Positions 1 through 9,020 are shown, counted from the stretch's first letter. The stretch is DNA of 64,000 bases from DASUPK01 sp963743575 (GCA_963743575.1 CAVUQC010000007.1:124001-188000), one strand, 5' to 3'. A program made the numbers and translations. Notes: generated from the sequence alone by a model not told the origin.

Positions 1-212
1 AAGTGATCCGTCTCCCCCGGGCCGCAGCCGACGTCGAGGAAGCCGAGCTGATCCGGTGATCCCAGGCGGCGGGCGGCCAGCTCGAGCAGCGCGTCGGCCT
101 TGGCGCGGGTGAAGAAGTCCAGCCCGGCGCCCGAGAACGCGATCGACTCCTCGACCGCTTCGCGGTAGCTCTCGCTGTGGGCATCGAATTCGCTCCGCGT
201 CCGTTCGGGCAC
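1..212 (-). CDS. Class I SAM-dependent methyltransferase (partial, N-terminus only)
   Basis: Reading leftward from a GTG at 212, the frame stays open to the window edge (about 70 residues). It begins VPERTRSEFDAHSESYREAV and reaches the glycine-rich SAM-binding motif I (FLDVGCGPGETDH, residues about 58-70), typical of Methyltransf_11/25 enzymes. The substrate cannot be read because the acceptor half lies outside the window. It is divergent from the methyltransferase at 251 and lies beside a polysaccharide locus, so a role in sugar or lipid methylation is plausible but inferred. Confidence 0.7.
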   Translation of the reverse strand, partial: MPERTRSEFDAHSESYREAVEESIAFSGAGLDFFTRAKADALLELAARRLGSPDQLGFLDVGCGPGETDH

Positions 213-222
213 GCAGATCAGG

Positions 223-240
223 CTAGTGCGATGGCACTAG
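223..240. promoter_or_regulatory. Perfect 7-bp inverted repeat between divergent methyltransferase genes
   Basis: CTAGTGC and GCACTAG are separated by four bases (GATG). The right arm overlaps a -10-like hexamer TAGGCT (238-243) that ends 7 bases before the GTG start at 251. The position suggests an operator for one or both divergent genes; no regulator can be assigned. Confidence 0.35.
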
Positions 241-250
241 GCTGGGCCCG

Positions 251-964
251 GTGACAGGCCAGGACACCACCAGCGCCGAGCAGAACGCCGAGTTCTTCGC
301 CCGCGACACGCACGGGAAGGATGCCGCCCAGCTCGACACCTACCGGTTGATTCGCGAGGCGATCACACGAGAGGTGGCGGGCGCTCCCAGGCTGCTGGAC
401 GTCGGCAACGGCGGCGTGTTCGAGTACGACACGACCAAGGTCGGCGAGATCGTCGCCGTGGACCTCTTCCTCGACCAGCTGCCGCCCTCCCATTTCCCGC
501 CCAACGTCACCGCGCGAAAGGGAGACGCGCTCTCTCTCGACGAGGCCGACGAGTCCTACGAGATGGTGCTCGAGGCCCTCCTCTATCACCACCTGGTCGG
601 GACGAGGCCAAGCGACTCGATCGCCAACATCCGCCGCGCGCTCGCCGAGGCCGACCGCGTGCTGCAGCCGGGCGGGCGGCTGGTGATCGCGGAGTCATGC
701 GTGCCGCGCTGGTTCTACGGGTTCGAACGTGCGATGTTCCGGCCTCTGGTGCTGCTGGCCAAGACGCCCGTCCTCGGGGGCCATCCCGCGGTGCTCCAGC
801 TGCCGTTCGATCAGCTCCGCGAGCTCGTCGGCGAGCGGTTCGAGATCGAGAAGGCCGAGCGGATCCAGATGGGCAGATGGCTGACGCAGTTCGGCCGGCG
901 CTGGCCCACCGCGCTCACGCCGGCCAGAGCCGTGGTCGTGGTGGGCAAGAAGCGGCTGCATTGA
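251..964 (+). CDS. Class I SAM-dependent methyltransferase
   Basis: A 237-residue protein with a Rossmann-type methyltransferase core. Motif I is RLLDVGNGGVFEY (residues about 47-59), with a divergent GNGG instead of the usual GxGxG. An acidic end of strand 2 follows (VAVDLF), and the post-core motif (ADRVLQPGGRLVIAE) is near residues 138-152. The C-terminal third is rich in aromatic and basic residues, perhaps for membrane or lipid contact. The GTG start lies 7 bases after a TAGGCT -10-like box with no Shine-Dalgarno, so a leaderless message is likely. Its stop overlaps the next start (TTGA). The substrate is unknown; neighbours suggest surface-glycan or glycolipid methylation. Confidence 0.75.
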   Translation: MTGQDTTSAEQNAEFFARDTHGKDAAQLDTYRLIREAITREVAGAPRLLDVGNGGVFEYDTTKVGEIVAVDLFLDQLPPSHFPPNVTARKGDALSLDEADESYEMVLEALLYHHLVGTRPSDSIANIRRALAEADRVLQPGGRLVIAESCVPRWFYGFERAMFRPLVLLAKTPVLGGHPAVLQLPFDQLRELVGERFEIEKAERIQMGRWLTQFGRRWPTALTPARAVVVVGKKRLH

Positions 965-3045
965 GCGCCCCGGCCCGCCGCTTGCCGGCCGCGCGCGGCC
1001 GGCTCGCCGCCGAGGACGTCGCGTGGGTGGGCACGATCGCGGCGGCCCTCTGCCTGGTCGTCGCCTTTGCCTGGATCACCCCGGAGCTCGCCAAGCTCTA
1101 CCCATCGCCGAACGAGACCGTCTTCCGGGTCTGGTCGGGATTCATCAAGCCGGAGCGGCTCGAGGACGTGCGGTCGATTCTCACCCTGGCGGCGCCCTTC
1201 GTCGTCGTGGGCGCGATCCTCCTACTGGGCTCCCCCGGAAGGGCGCGCCGGTCCCTCGATCCCTGGATCGTCGGTGCGCAGCTCTTCGCTGTCGCGCTGA
1301 TCAGCTGGGCGGTCGCCCATCAGCCCCACACCTTCCCGCTGGTGCCGAACGGCTACTTCGAGCCACTGCTCGTCTCTGTACCCGTCGTGGTCGCCGGCGT
1401 CGTCATCGGGATCGGGCTGAGCGCGGGAGTCCTGCGCTGGGATGGCCCGGGCGAGACGCTCGCGCGAGTGACCGCCCGCGTCCGCTCCGCGCACTGGCTC
1501 GCCGTCGCCCTGGCTGTCCTGGTCACGGTGCTCTGGCTCCTGCCGGCGGTGACCACCGACGCGATCGTCGCGCACAGCGGCTACCTCGCTCCCAGCCAGG
1601 TTCCCACCCACGCCGAGGACTACCTGGCGGTGGTCAACGGCCGCACCCCGCTCGTCGACTACATCGGCCAGTACACCAGCCTCCTGCCGATTCTTGTCGC
1701 GCCCGTGCTGTCCGCGCTGGACTCCTCGCTGACCGCGTTCACCGTGCTGATGACGATCCTCTCGGCGGTCGCGCTGCTCGCAATCTTCGGCGTATTCAAC
1801 CTTGTCACCCGCCGGCTCTGGGTCGCGCTCGGCCTCTATGTCGCGTTCGTTGCGCTGTCGCTCATCCCCTGGCACGACCAGGGATCTGTTCGGGAGTTCA
1901 ACGGAAACTACTTCGCACTCTTCCCGGATCGCATCTTCGGCCCCTTCGTCCTCGCGTATGCCTGCGCGCTCTTCCTCAGGGACCGCTGGACGCCGATGTG
2001 GTGCGTCTTCCTGATCGGCGGCCTGGCGATGATCAACAACGCCGAGTTCGGGATTGGGGCCCTCGTGGCAGTGGTGGTGGCGCTCGCGCTGGCCTCCGAC
2101 CGCTCAGTGCCACTTCGACACCGCGGTACACGCATGCTCGGCCAGGCCGCGATCGGGATCGGGATCGCGGTCGCGATCGTCTGCGCCGTCACCCTGATTC
2201 GAGCCGGGGAGCTGCCCGACCCGGCGCTGCTCACGTACTACAACCGCCTCTTCCTGCGGGAGGCCTTCGGGCTCGTCCCGATGCCGTCGCTGGGTCTGCA
2301 GTGGGCCATGTACGCCACCTACGTGGCCGCTCTGCTGACCGCGGCCGTGCGTTATCTCCGCGACGAGGAGAACAGGGCGCTGACGGGAATGCTGGCTTTC
2401 TCAGGTGTCTTCGGGCTGGTCACCGGCATGTACTTCGTCGGCCGTTCGGTCGAGTTCCAGCTCATGGTCCTGTTCCCGGTGTGGGGTTTCTCGCTCGCTC
2501 TCGTCGCCTGGGAGGCCGGCCAGGCCCTGCGCGCGGCCCGCGCAGACCGGGAGCGCCTCCGCAGGCTTCTGATCCCCGCCACCGCGGGACTGGTCGGGCT
2601 CGGGGTGATGATCGCGGCGATCGTGCGCGTCCCTGCGCCCTGGAGCCAAATCGACCGCCTCGGGGCGTCTGGTGTCGCCGTCAACGACACCCCGAACGCC
2701 CAGCGCTTCATCGAGTCCCACACCTCGCCGGGCGAGCACATCCTGCTGATCGGGACGCCGGTCGATCACCGCCTCGCCGACCGTGCCGGCGTGACCAACG
2801 TGTCGCCGCTGAACGGGTTCATTTCGCTGTTCTCCCCCGCGGAGGCCGACCGCTCGCTCGACCAGCTGCAGGATGAAGGCGGGTCCGAGGTGTTCGAGGC
2901 CGTCACTGGGCCAAGCGCCGTCAACCCATCCCCATTCAAGATCGTCGAGTTCGCAGACATCATGCGCGAGCGCGGCTACCGCCTCGTCGAGCAGGACCCG
3001 AGCAGCGGCCTTCGCGTCTGGCGCCTGATGGGTACCGGCCCCTAG
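961..3045 (+). CDS. Polytopic membrane protein, paralogue A (putative GT-C-like glycosyltransferase)
   Basis: About 694 residues. I place the start at the TTG overlapping the upstream stop (TTGA), because the two paralogues downstream begin at the equivalent point, just before the (A/V)EDLAW(V/L)G block. Hydrophobic segments run from about residue 20 to 560, followed by a soluble C-terminal domain of about 120 residues. A conserved loop, HAEDYLAVVNGRTPLVDYIG, comes after the sixth or so membrane segment and holds the acidic pair that GT-C enzymes usually keep in an outer loop. The C-terminal domain shares GTPVDHRLADRAGVTNVSPLN with paralogue B. Function is inferred from topology and neighbours only; an export or polymerase role is also possible. 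Confidence 0.65.
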   Translation: MSAPARRLPAARGRLAAEDVAWVGTIAAALCLVVAFAWITPELAKLYPSPNETVFRVWSGFIKPERLEDVRSILTLAAPFVVVGAILLLGSPGRARRSLDPWIVGAQLFAVALISWAVAHQPHTFPLVPNGYFEPLLVSVPVVVAGVVIGIGLSAGVLRWDGPGETLARVTARVRSAHWLAVALAVLVTVLWLLPAVTTDAIVAHSGYLAPSQVPTHAEDYLAVVNGRTPLVDYIGQYTSLLPILVAPVLSALDSSLTAFTVLMTILSAVALLAIFGVFNLVTRRLWVALGLYVAFVALSLIPWHDQGSVREFNGNYFALFPDRIFGPFVLAYACALFLRDRWTPMWCVFLIGGLAMINNAEFGIGALVAVVVALALASDRSVPLRHRGTRMLGQAAIGIGIAVAIVCAVTLIRAGELPDPALLTYYNRLFLREAFGLVPMPSLGLQWAMYATYVAALLTAAVRYLRDEENRALTGMLAFSGVFGLVTGMYFVGRSVEFQLMVLFPVWGFSLALVAWEAGQALRAARADRERLRRLLIPATAGLVGLGVMIAAIVRVPAPWSQIDRLGASGVAVNDTPNAQRFIESHTSPGEHILLIGTPVDHRLADRAGVTNVSPLNGFISLFSPAEADRSLDQLQDEGGSEVFEAVTGPSAVNPSPFKIVEFADIMRERGYRLVEQDPSSGLRVWRLMGTGP

Positions 3046-3048
3046 GAT
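3043..3048 (+). promoter_or_regulatory. -10-like TAGGAT box before paralogue B
   Basis: TAGGAT overlaps the stop of the upstream gene and ends 9 bases before the ATG at 3058. There is no purine-rich Shine-Dalgarno in between, which fits a leaderless or very short-leader transcript. Similar boxes precede several other genes in the window. Confidence 0.4.
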
Positions 3049-3057
3049 CACGCGCCA

Positions 3058-5163
3058 ATGTCCGTGACGACAGAGCCGGAGATGGCCGCCGCCCCGGCCG
3101 GGCTCCGGGGGCGCTTCGCCGCCCCGGCCGAGGACCTCGCGTGGCTCGGACTGATCGCGGCGGCCGTCCTGCTCGCAGCGGCCTACGTCTGGCTCGCGCC
3201 CGCCGTCAAGGGCCTCTGGCCGTCCCCCAGCCACTCCTTCTTCATGACATTTGCGCCGAAGGTCAGGCCCGAGCCGCTGGAAGACATTCGCGCCGTCCTG
3301 ACGCTCGCGGCACCGTTCGCGATCGCCGCCTGCATCCTGCTGCTCGGCACGCGCGGGGCGGCTCGGCGCTCGCTCGACCCCGCGATCGCCGTGGCTCAAC
3401 TCGCCGCCGGTGTCATGCTCGTGCTCAGCATCCTCCGGCAGCCGCACACGCTCGTGCCGCTCCCGGCGGACTACCTGCAGCCCTACCTGCTCTCCAAGCC
3501 GAATCTGGTGGCGGGACTCTGCGTCGGGCTCGTGTTGACCGGCCTCGTCCTCTGGTGGTCCGGGCCGCCTCCGGGGTTCCTGCGAGCGCTCGGGCGCCTG
3601 GCGGATCGCCCCTGGCTCGTCCTGTCACTCGCGCTCCTGCTCACGATCCTCTTCCTGCTTCCCGCCGTGATCACCGACGCCAGCGTCGGCCATAACGGCC
3701 TGTGGACGACAAAGGACGTCGGTCTGCACGCCGAGGACTACTTCTCTGTCATCAACGGCCGAACGCCGATGGTCGACTACATCGGCGAGTACGCGAACGT
3801 GCTCCCCTTCGCCGTCGCGCCGGTGCTCGCCGCGTTCGGCTCGTCGGTGACCGCGTTCACGGTCCTGATGAACATCCTCTCCGGGGTCGCGTTTCTGGCG
3901 ATCTTCGGCGTCTACTCGGCGGTCACGAGGCGTCCCTGGGCCGCGCTCGGCCTCTATATCCCGTTCCTCGCCCTCAGCCTCTTTCCCTGGCACGACAACG
4001 GGCCAAACCGTCAGTTCGACGGCAACTACTACGCGATCCTGCCGGACCGCCTGCTGGGGCCGTTCGTGCTGGCCTGGCTGTGCGCCCTCACCGTCCGCGG
4101 GCGACGCATCCCGGGTTGGGTGGTGTTCGGAGTCGCTGGGCTGACGCTGATCAACAACACCGAGTTCGGCGTGGGTGCCCTAGTCGCCGCGGCACTGGCA
4201 CTGTTCCTCGGGTCGGATCGCTCGGTCCCGGTCACCCGTCGGCTGGCCGAACTGGGACGGAGCGCCGCGATCGGACTGGCCGCGGCGGTGGCGATCGTCT
4301 GCGCGATCACCCTCGTCCGCGCCGGGAGTCTTCCCAATCCGGCACTGCTCAATTACTTCAGCCGCCTCGTCCTGCGCCAGTCGTTCGGCCCGCTCCCGAT
4401 GCCCGCGCTCGGACTGCATTGGGCGATGTACGCGACCTACACAGCCGCGCTTCTGATTGCGGCGGTCCGCTACGCCCGCGACAACCCCGACCGCCTGTTT
4501 ACGGCGATGCTCGGCTTCTCGGGGTCCTTCGGGCTCATCACCGGCATGTACTTCGTGGGCCGGTCGTCCGAGCTCCAGCTGATGGTCCTCTGGCCCGTCT
4601 GGGCGTTCTGCCTGGCACTGGTGGCCTGGGCGGCCGCCGCCGCGCTGCGGTCGGCGCGATCGGACAGGCGGAGGCTCCGCCGCCTGCTGGTTCCCGCCGC
4701 CGCCGCACTCATTGGCTTCGGCGTCATGGTCTCTGCGGTCGACCGGGTGTCCCCGCCGTGGCGGCAGGTGAGCCGGATCTCAGAGGGCGGGCCGAGCAGC
4801 TATGACCTGCCCAACGCTCGGCGCTTCGTCGAAGCGCACACCGAGCCCGGCGACCGGGTGCTGCTCATCGGGACCCCCGTCGACCACCGGCTCGCGGACC
4901 GCGCCGGGGTGACCAACGTCTCGCCGCTCAACAGCCTGATTGCGCTGATCTCCCCGGCGGAGGCCGATCGCTCGCTCGACCAACTCAAGGCTGAGCAGGG
5001 GACCGAGGTGTTCGAAGCGGTTACCGGACCGAACCCCATCAACCCGTTCGTCAGGATCCCGGAGTTCGCCGCCATTCTTCGCCGACGGGGATACCGGCTG
5101 GTGGAGCAAGACCCGAGCTCCGGCCTTCGCCTCTGGCAGGCCGGTCGAGGGACCCAGAGGTGA
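3058..5163 (+). CDS. Polytopic membrane protein, paralogue B (putative GT-C-like glycosyltransferase)
   Basis: A 701-residue protein co-linear with paralogues A and C: N-terminal membrane block, loop HAEDYFSVINGRTPMVDYIGEY, a run of helices containing NNTEFGVGAL, then GMYFVGRSSELQLM and a soluble C-terminal domain (RFVEAHTEPGDRVLLIG, then RGYRLVEQDPSSGLRLW at the end). The acidic ED in the loop and the GMYFVGRS motif are kept in all three copies. It has an ATG start after a TAGGAT box and ends in a GTGA overlap with the next gene. It is likely an integral inner-membrane enzyme acting on lipid-linked sugars; no family can be named with certainty. Confidence 0.65.
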   Translation: MSVTTEPEMAAAPAGLRGRFAAPAEDLAWLGLIAAAVLLAAAYVWLAPAVKGLWPSPSHSFFMTFAPKVRPEPLEDIRAVLTLAAPFAIAACILLLGTRGAARRSLDPAIAVAQLAAGVMLVLSILRQPHTLVPLPADYLQPYLLSKPNLVAGLCVGLVLTGLVLWWSGPPPGFLRALGRLADRPWLVLSLALLLTILFLLPAVITDASVGHNGLWTTKDVGLHAEDYFSVINGRTPMVDYIGEYANVLPFAVAPVLAAFGSSVTAFTVLMNILSGVAFLAIFGVYSAVTRRPWAALGLYIPFLALSLFPWHDNGPNRQFDGNYYAILPDRLLGPFVLAWLCALTVRGRRIPGWVVFGVAGLTLINNTEFGVGALVAAALALFLGSDRSVPVTRRLAELGRSAAIGLAAAVAIVCAITLVRAGSLPNPALLNYFSRLVLRQSFGPLPMPALGLHWAMYATYTAALLIAAVRYARDNPDRLFTAMLGFSGSFGLITGMYFVGRSSELQLMVLWPVWAFCLALVAWAAAAALRSARSDRRRLRRLLVPAAAALIGFGVMVSAVDRVSPPWRQVSRISEGGPSSYDLPNARRFVEAHTEPGDRVLLIGTPVDHRLADRAGVTNVSPLNSLIALISPAEADRSLDQLKAEQGTEVFEAVTGPNPINPFVRIPEFAAILRRRGYRLVEQDPSSGLRLWQAGRGTQR

Positions 5164-6656
5164 CCAGGAGGTGGTGGGTCGCACTCGGGGTGGTTCTGCT
5201 GGTGCTGGGGATCGCGCTCCGGCTGATCGCCGAGCTCAGCTGGTGGCCCGTCGGGACCACCCTCGAGGACGCCTATGAGGCTCACACGTCGAGTCCCTTC
5301 CAAAACGAGCTGCACCCGGCGGGCTACCCGGCCATCCTCGGATTGATCGGACTCGTCACCCGAGAGGTGGCGGCGCCGGTCATTCTTCAGCACCTGAGCG
5401 GGATCGCCTCCGCCCTGCTGCTCTGGACGGCGACCCGGCGGATCACACGCTCCGATTGGGCCGGCCTGCTCCCAGCCGCGGTGGTGCTGCTCGATCCCGA
5501 CTTCATCTTCCTGGAGCACTCGATCATGTCCGAGAGCTGGTTCGTGCTCGCCATCTCCGCCGGGCTCTACGCCTCGGTGCGGGCCCTGGACGAGCCGGCC
5601 CCCTACTGGCGCTGGCCCGTTCTGGCCGGGGCGGCGTTCTCCGTCGCCGTGACGATCCGGACGGCCGCACTGCCCCTGATCGCCGTGGCACTGCTCGCCA
5701 TGGCGCTCTATCGGCCCCAGTCATCGCCCGATCGCGGCGCCCTGATGCGCTCCGCGCTCGCGGTCCTGGCGGGCTCGCTGGCGATTCTGCTGCCGTTCGC
5801 CGCCGGCAATGCGATCTTCGGCAGGGGCCTGGGTCTGGGCGCGTCGCCCGGGTGGTATCTGTACGCGCGAGCGGCGCAGTTCGCGAACTGTGACCGCTTC
5901 ACTCCCCCCGACGAGACGGGCGTCCTCTGCCAGGCGCAGCCCGCGAGCGAGCGCCCGGGCACCCGCTTCTACCTCTTCTCTCCGACCTCGCCGGCAGAGC
6001 GCTATTTCGGGCCGTTCGGTGAACACGATGGCGAGCTTGGCGATTGGGCCAGGCAGGCGATCCTCGCCCAGCCCGGCGACTACCTGTCCAGCTTCTGGAA
6101 CAACCTGCGCGGCTACTGGGTGCCGGGCCTCCGCCCCGCCAGCTCGACACTTCCGAACGACCCGTGGCGGATCGACAACGGACTCGATCCTCAGCTCGCC
6201 TTCACCAACAGCTTCGATACCGGCCTCTACGAGCCGGCGCCGAATGCCGAAGCTGGACCCAGCCGGCGGGTGGCGCCCATCGGCGCGGCCCTGGCCTTCG
6301 CCCAGGGCGCCTATCAGCAGCACCTCGTTGACAACTTCTACGACCCCTTCAGCGTCCACACCAACAGAACCGGCCTGCGCTTCCTCAGGGATTGGCAGCG
6401 GGTCTTCAGGTTCAACGCCGTGGCGCTTTGGATCACCACCCTGCTCGTTCTGCTCGGGCTCGTGGTCGGCACGCGCCGGTCGCGGATCGGCGTCCTGCTC
6501 TTCGGGGTCGGCGGGCTGTCGCTCATCCTCGCGCCGGCCCTCACGGCGAACTTCTGGGGCCGCTACACGGTCCCGATGGCGGGACCGCTGGCGGCGGCGG
6601 CTGCGATCGCCCTCGTCGCCCTTTGGCGGGAGCGGCGAGGAGAGGCGGTGTCATGA
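5160..6656 (+). CDS. GT-C-like membrane glycosyltransferase (PMT/ArnT-like)
   Basis: A 498-residue polytopic protein with the layout of GT-C enzymes that use polyprenyl-phosphate sugars. An acidic first outer loop (TTLEDAYEAH, residues about 34-43) is followed by NELHPAGYPAILG and EHSIMSESWFVLAIS, a pattern also seen in PMT_2/ArnT-like proteins. A large outer loop spans about residues 220-420 (soluble, with NNLRGYWVPG), then three terminal membrane helices and a basic tail. GTG start overlapping the upstream stop (GTGA). It sits between paralogues B and C, so the four membrane proteins are probably translationally coupled. Donor and acceptor are unknown. Confidence 0.7.
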   Translation: MTRRWWVALGVVLLVLGIALRLIAELSWWPVGTTLEDAYEAHTSSPFQNELHPAGYPAILGLIGLVTREVAAPVILQHLSGIASALLLWTATRRITRSDWAGLLPAAVVLLDPDFIFLEHSIMSESWFVLAISAGLYASVRALDEPAPYWRWPVLAGAAFSVAVTIRTAALPLIAVALLAMALYRPQSSPDRGALMRSALAVLAGSLAILLPFAAGNAIFGRGLGLGASPGWYLYARAAQFANCDRFTPPDETGVLCQAQPASERPGTRFYLFSPTSPAERYFGPFGEHDGELGDWARQAILAQPGDYLSSFWNNLRGYWVPGLRPASSTLPNDPWRIDNGLDPQLAFTNSFDTGLYEPAPNAEAGPSRRVAPIGAALAFAQGAYQQHLVDNFYDPFSVHTNRTGLRFLRDWQRVFRFNAVALWITTLLVLLGLVVGTRRSRIGVLLFGVGGLSLILAPALTANFWGRYTVPMAGPLAAAAAIALVALWRERRGEAVS

Positions 6657-8704
6657 GAAAGCGGAGCCGCGGTATGCCCGTCGAGGACCTGGCCTGGGTC
6701 GGCGCGATCGCCGCCGCGATCGGCCTCGGGATCGCGTTTCTCGTGCTCGTGCCGGAGCTGGCCAAGCACTACCCCGCACCCAGTGATGACGTCTTCGCGG
6801 TCTGGAAGCCGCTGGTGCTGCCCGAGGCGCGCGAGGAGGTGCGATCGCTGCTCACCCTGGCGGCGCCGATCCTCCTCGGCGGCGTTCTGATCTGCCTGGG
6901 CACCCGGGAAGCCGGCAGGCGATCGCTCGACCCGCTGATCATCGGGGCTCAGGTGGCGGGGCTCGTCCTGATCGTCGTCGGGGTGCTGGATCAACCGCGC
7001 CGGAGCGGGTTCCTCATCGATTACTTCAAGCCCTACCTCCTCTCCGTGCCGAACCTGGTGGCGGCGGTCATCCTGGGGGTCGGCATGACGATCGCCGTCC
7101 TGCGCTGGTCCGGGCGGCTCCCGCCCTGGGCCCTGCGACTCGGTGAGCGCCTCCGTGGCCGGGGATGGCTCTCCTTCGGGATCGCACTGCTGGCGACGGT
7201 GATCTTCGTGTTGCCGGCCGTGGTGACCGACGCGACAGTCGGGCAGGCGGGCCAGCTCGCGGCGGGTCACATCCCGGTGCAGGCCGAGGACTACTTCTCG
7301 GTCGTCAACGGCCGCACCCCGCTGGTCGACTACATCGCCCAGTACGCCAACCTGCTGCCGCTCCTCCTCGAGCCGGTGCTGGCGACATTCGACTCCTCGA
7401 TCACGGCGGTCTCGATCGCGATGTGCACGCTGTCCGTGATCGCGCTGCTCGCGATCTTCGGCGTCTTCCGCCAGGTGACGCGAGGGCCCTGGACCGCCCT
7501 GGCGCTGTTCCTGCCGTTCCTCGCGCTCGCGCTCTTCCCGTGGAACGACAGCGGCCCGTTCCGGAACTTCGACGCCAACTACTACGGGATTCTCCCCGGG
7601 CGGCTCTTCGGTCCCTTCCTGCTGGCCTGGCTGTTCGCGATCTCCACCCGGCGGCGAATCCCAGTCTGGGCCCTGTTCGGCTTCGCCGGGCTGGTCATCG
7701 TCAACAACGTCGAGTTCGGGATCCCGGCGCTGCTCAGCCTGATCGTGGGCCTGGGAGTCAGCTGGGATCGCACCGAGCCGCTGCGCGAGCGCGTGCGCCG
7801 CCTCGCCGTTCAGGGCGCTGCCGGCCTGCTCGGGGCGATCGTCCTGGTCTGCGCGGTCATCCTGATCCGCACTGGGGAGCTGCCCGACCCGACGCTGCTC
7901 ACCTACTTCAACCGGGTGTTCCTGCGCGACTCGTTCGGACTGGTCCCGATGCCGACGCTGGGCCTGCAGTGGGCCCTCTACTTCACCTACGCCGCGGCGC
8001 TGGTGATGGCCGCCGTCCGCTACGTCCGCGACGAGCCGGACCGGACCCTGACCGCCATGCTCGCGTTCTCGGGGATCTTCGGCCTGGCCACCGGCATGTA
8101 CTTCGTCGGCCGCTCCTCGCAGTTCCAGCTCATGCTGCTCTTCCCGCCCTGGGCGCTGTCCCTGGCGCTGGTCGCCTGGACCGCGGCCGGCTCGCTACGG
8201 CACAGCGCCGGCGACCGGGAAAGGCTGAAGCGCATCCTCATTCCGGCCTGCGCGGCGCTCATCGGGTTCGGCCTGATGGTCTCCGCCATCGCGCGGGTCT
8301 CCCCGCCGTGGCGGCAGATCGACCGCCTTGCCGACGGCGGGGTGGCTGTCAACGACCTGCTCGCGGCGCAGCGCTACGTCGAGGCGAACACGCATCCGGG
8401 CGAGCACGTCCTGATCATCGGGACGACCCTCGATCACCGTGTGGCCGACCGCGCGGGCGTGGTGAACGTCTCGCCCATCAACGGGATCACAGGGCTGATC
8501 GTGCCCGACGAGGCCACCCGGGCCATCGACCAGCTGGAGGAGGCCGGAGGGACGGACGTGTTCGAGTCGGTGAGCGACGTGCCCGGCTCGGGTGGCCTGG
8601 TCTTCGGGATCCCGGAATTCGCAGCGATCCTCCGGGAGCGCGGCTACCGGATCGTCGGTGAGGATCCCAGCCTCCACATGCGCCTCTGGCGCCGCGAGAG
8701 CTGA
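6653..8704 (+). CDS. Polytopic membrane protein, paralogue C (putative GT-C-like glycosyltransferase)
   Basis: 683 residues, third copy of the family at 961 and 3058. It starts at the ATG overlapping the stop of the GT-C gene (ATGA): MRKRSRGMPVEDLAWVG. Conserved landmarks are QAEDYFSVVNGRTPLVDYIA, NNVEFGIPALL, GLVPMPTLGLQWALYFTYA and GMYFVGRSSQFQLM. The C-terminal soluble domain includes LDHRVADRAGVVNVSPING and ends RGYRIVGEDPSLHMRLW. It is more diverged from A and B than those are from each other in the C-terminal domain, suggesting an older duplication. Probably an inner-membrane enzyme of cell-surface glycan assembly. Confidence 0.65.
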   Translation: MRKRSRGMPVEDLAWVGAIAAAIGLGIAFLVLVPELAKHYPAPSDDVFAVWKPLVLPEAREEVRSLLTLAAPILLGGVLICLGTREAGRRSLDPLIIGAQVAGLVLIVVGVLDQPRRSGFLIDYFKPYLLSVPNLVAAVILGVGMTIAVLRWSGRLPPWALRLGERLRGRGWLSFGIALLATVIFVLPAVVTDATVGQAGQLAAGHIPVQAEDYFSVVNGRTPLVDYIAQYANLLPLLLEPVLATFDSSITAVSIAMCTLSVIALLAIFGVFRQVTRGPWTALALFLPFLALALFPWNDSGPFRNFDANYYGILPGRLFGPFLLAWLFAISTRRRIPVWALFGFAGLVIVNNVEFGIPALLSLIVGLGVSWDRTEPLRERVRRLAVQGAAGLLGAIVLVCAVILIRTGELPDPTLLTYFNRVFLRDSFGLVPMPTLGLQWALYFTYAAALVMAAVRYVRDEPDRTLTAMLAFSGIFGLATGMYFVGRSSQFQLMLLFPPWALSLALVAWTAAGSLRHSAGDRERLKRILIPACAALIGFGLMVSAIARVSPPWRQIDRLADGGVAVNDLLAAQRYVEANTHPGEHVLIIGTTLDHRVADRAGVVNVSPINGITGLIVPDEATRAIDQLEEAGGTDVFESVSDVPGSGGLVFGIPEFAAILRERGYRIVGEDPSLHMRLWRRES

Positions 8705-8713
8705 CCGGCAGCC

Positions 8714-8719
8714 TACGAT
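8714..8719 (+). promoter_or_regulatory. -10-like TACGAT box
   Basis: TACGAT ends 7 bases before the ATG at 8727, in a 22-base gap with no Shine-Dalgarno. This is consistent with a leaderless promoter for the coiled-coil/glycosyltransferase genes. Confidence 0.35.
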
Positions 8720-8726
8720 TGGCGCC

Positions 8727-9020
8727 ATGCCCGACCAGGACTCGGACGAGCAGCCGGCGGCGGCCGGCGCCGAATCAGCCCGGCTCCGCGAGGAGCTTGA
8801 GGCGGCGGAGCGACGTCACCAGCTGGAGCTCGAGGAGCTCCGGGAGGACATGAACCGCGAGCTGATGCGGCGTTCATTCGCCGAGGCCGACCGGGATTGG
8901 GCGCGCGGCGGTGCCGGCTCGCCGGCGATGGTGGTCGCGGCCGAATACGAGGCCACGACGAGCTGGAAGCTGACGAAGCCGCTGCGCGCTATGGGCAGGC
9001 TCCTGCGGCGTGAGAGGTAG
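8727..9020 (+). CDS. Small coiled-coil protein with a glycosyltransferase-type tail
   Basis: 97 residues. Residues about 10-50 are highly charged with heptad-like Leu/Ala spacing (RLREELEAAERRHQLELEEL), predicting a coiled coil. The C-terminus (TTSWKLTKPLRAMGRLLRR) matches the SW(R/K)-hydrophobic-TKPLR tail that ends the glycosyltransferase at 12495-13457 and is common at the ends of O-antigen-type glycosyltransferases. Here the tail stands alone on a helix, with no catalytic domain. It overlaps the next glycosyltransferase by 11 bases. It may scaffold or localise that enzyme; this is inference. Confidence 0.55.
   Translation: MPDQDSDEQPAAAGAESARLREELEAAERRHQLELEELREDMNRELMRRSFAEADRDWARGGAGSPAMVVAAEYEATTSWKLTKPLRAMGRLLRRER

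Noticed and set aside
697..960. Upstream ATG at 697 as the start of membrane paralogue A
   Set aside because: It would overlap the methyltransferase gene by over 260 bases and add an Arg/Ala-rich stretch absent from paralogues B and C.
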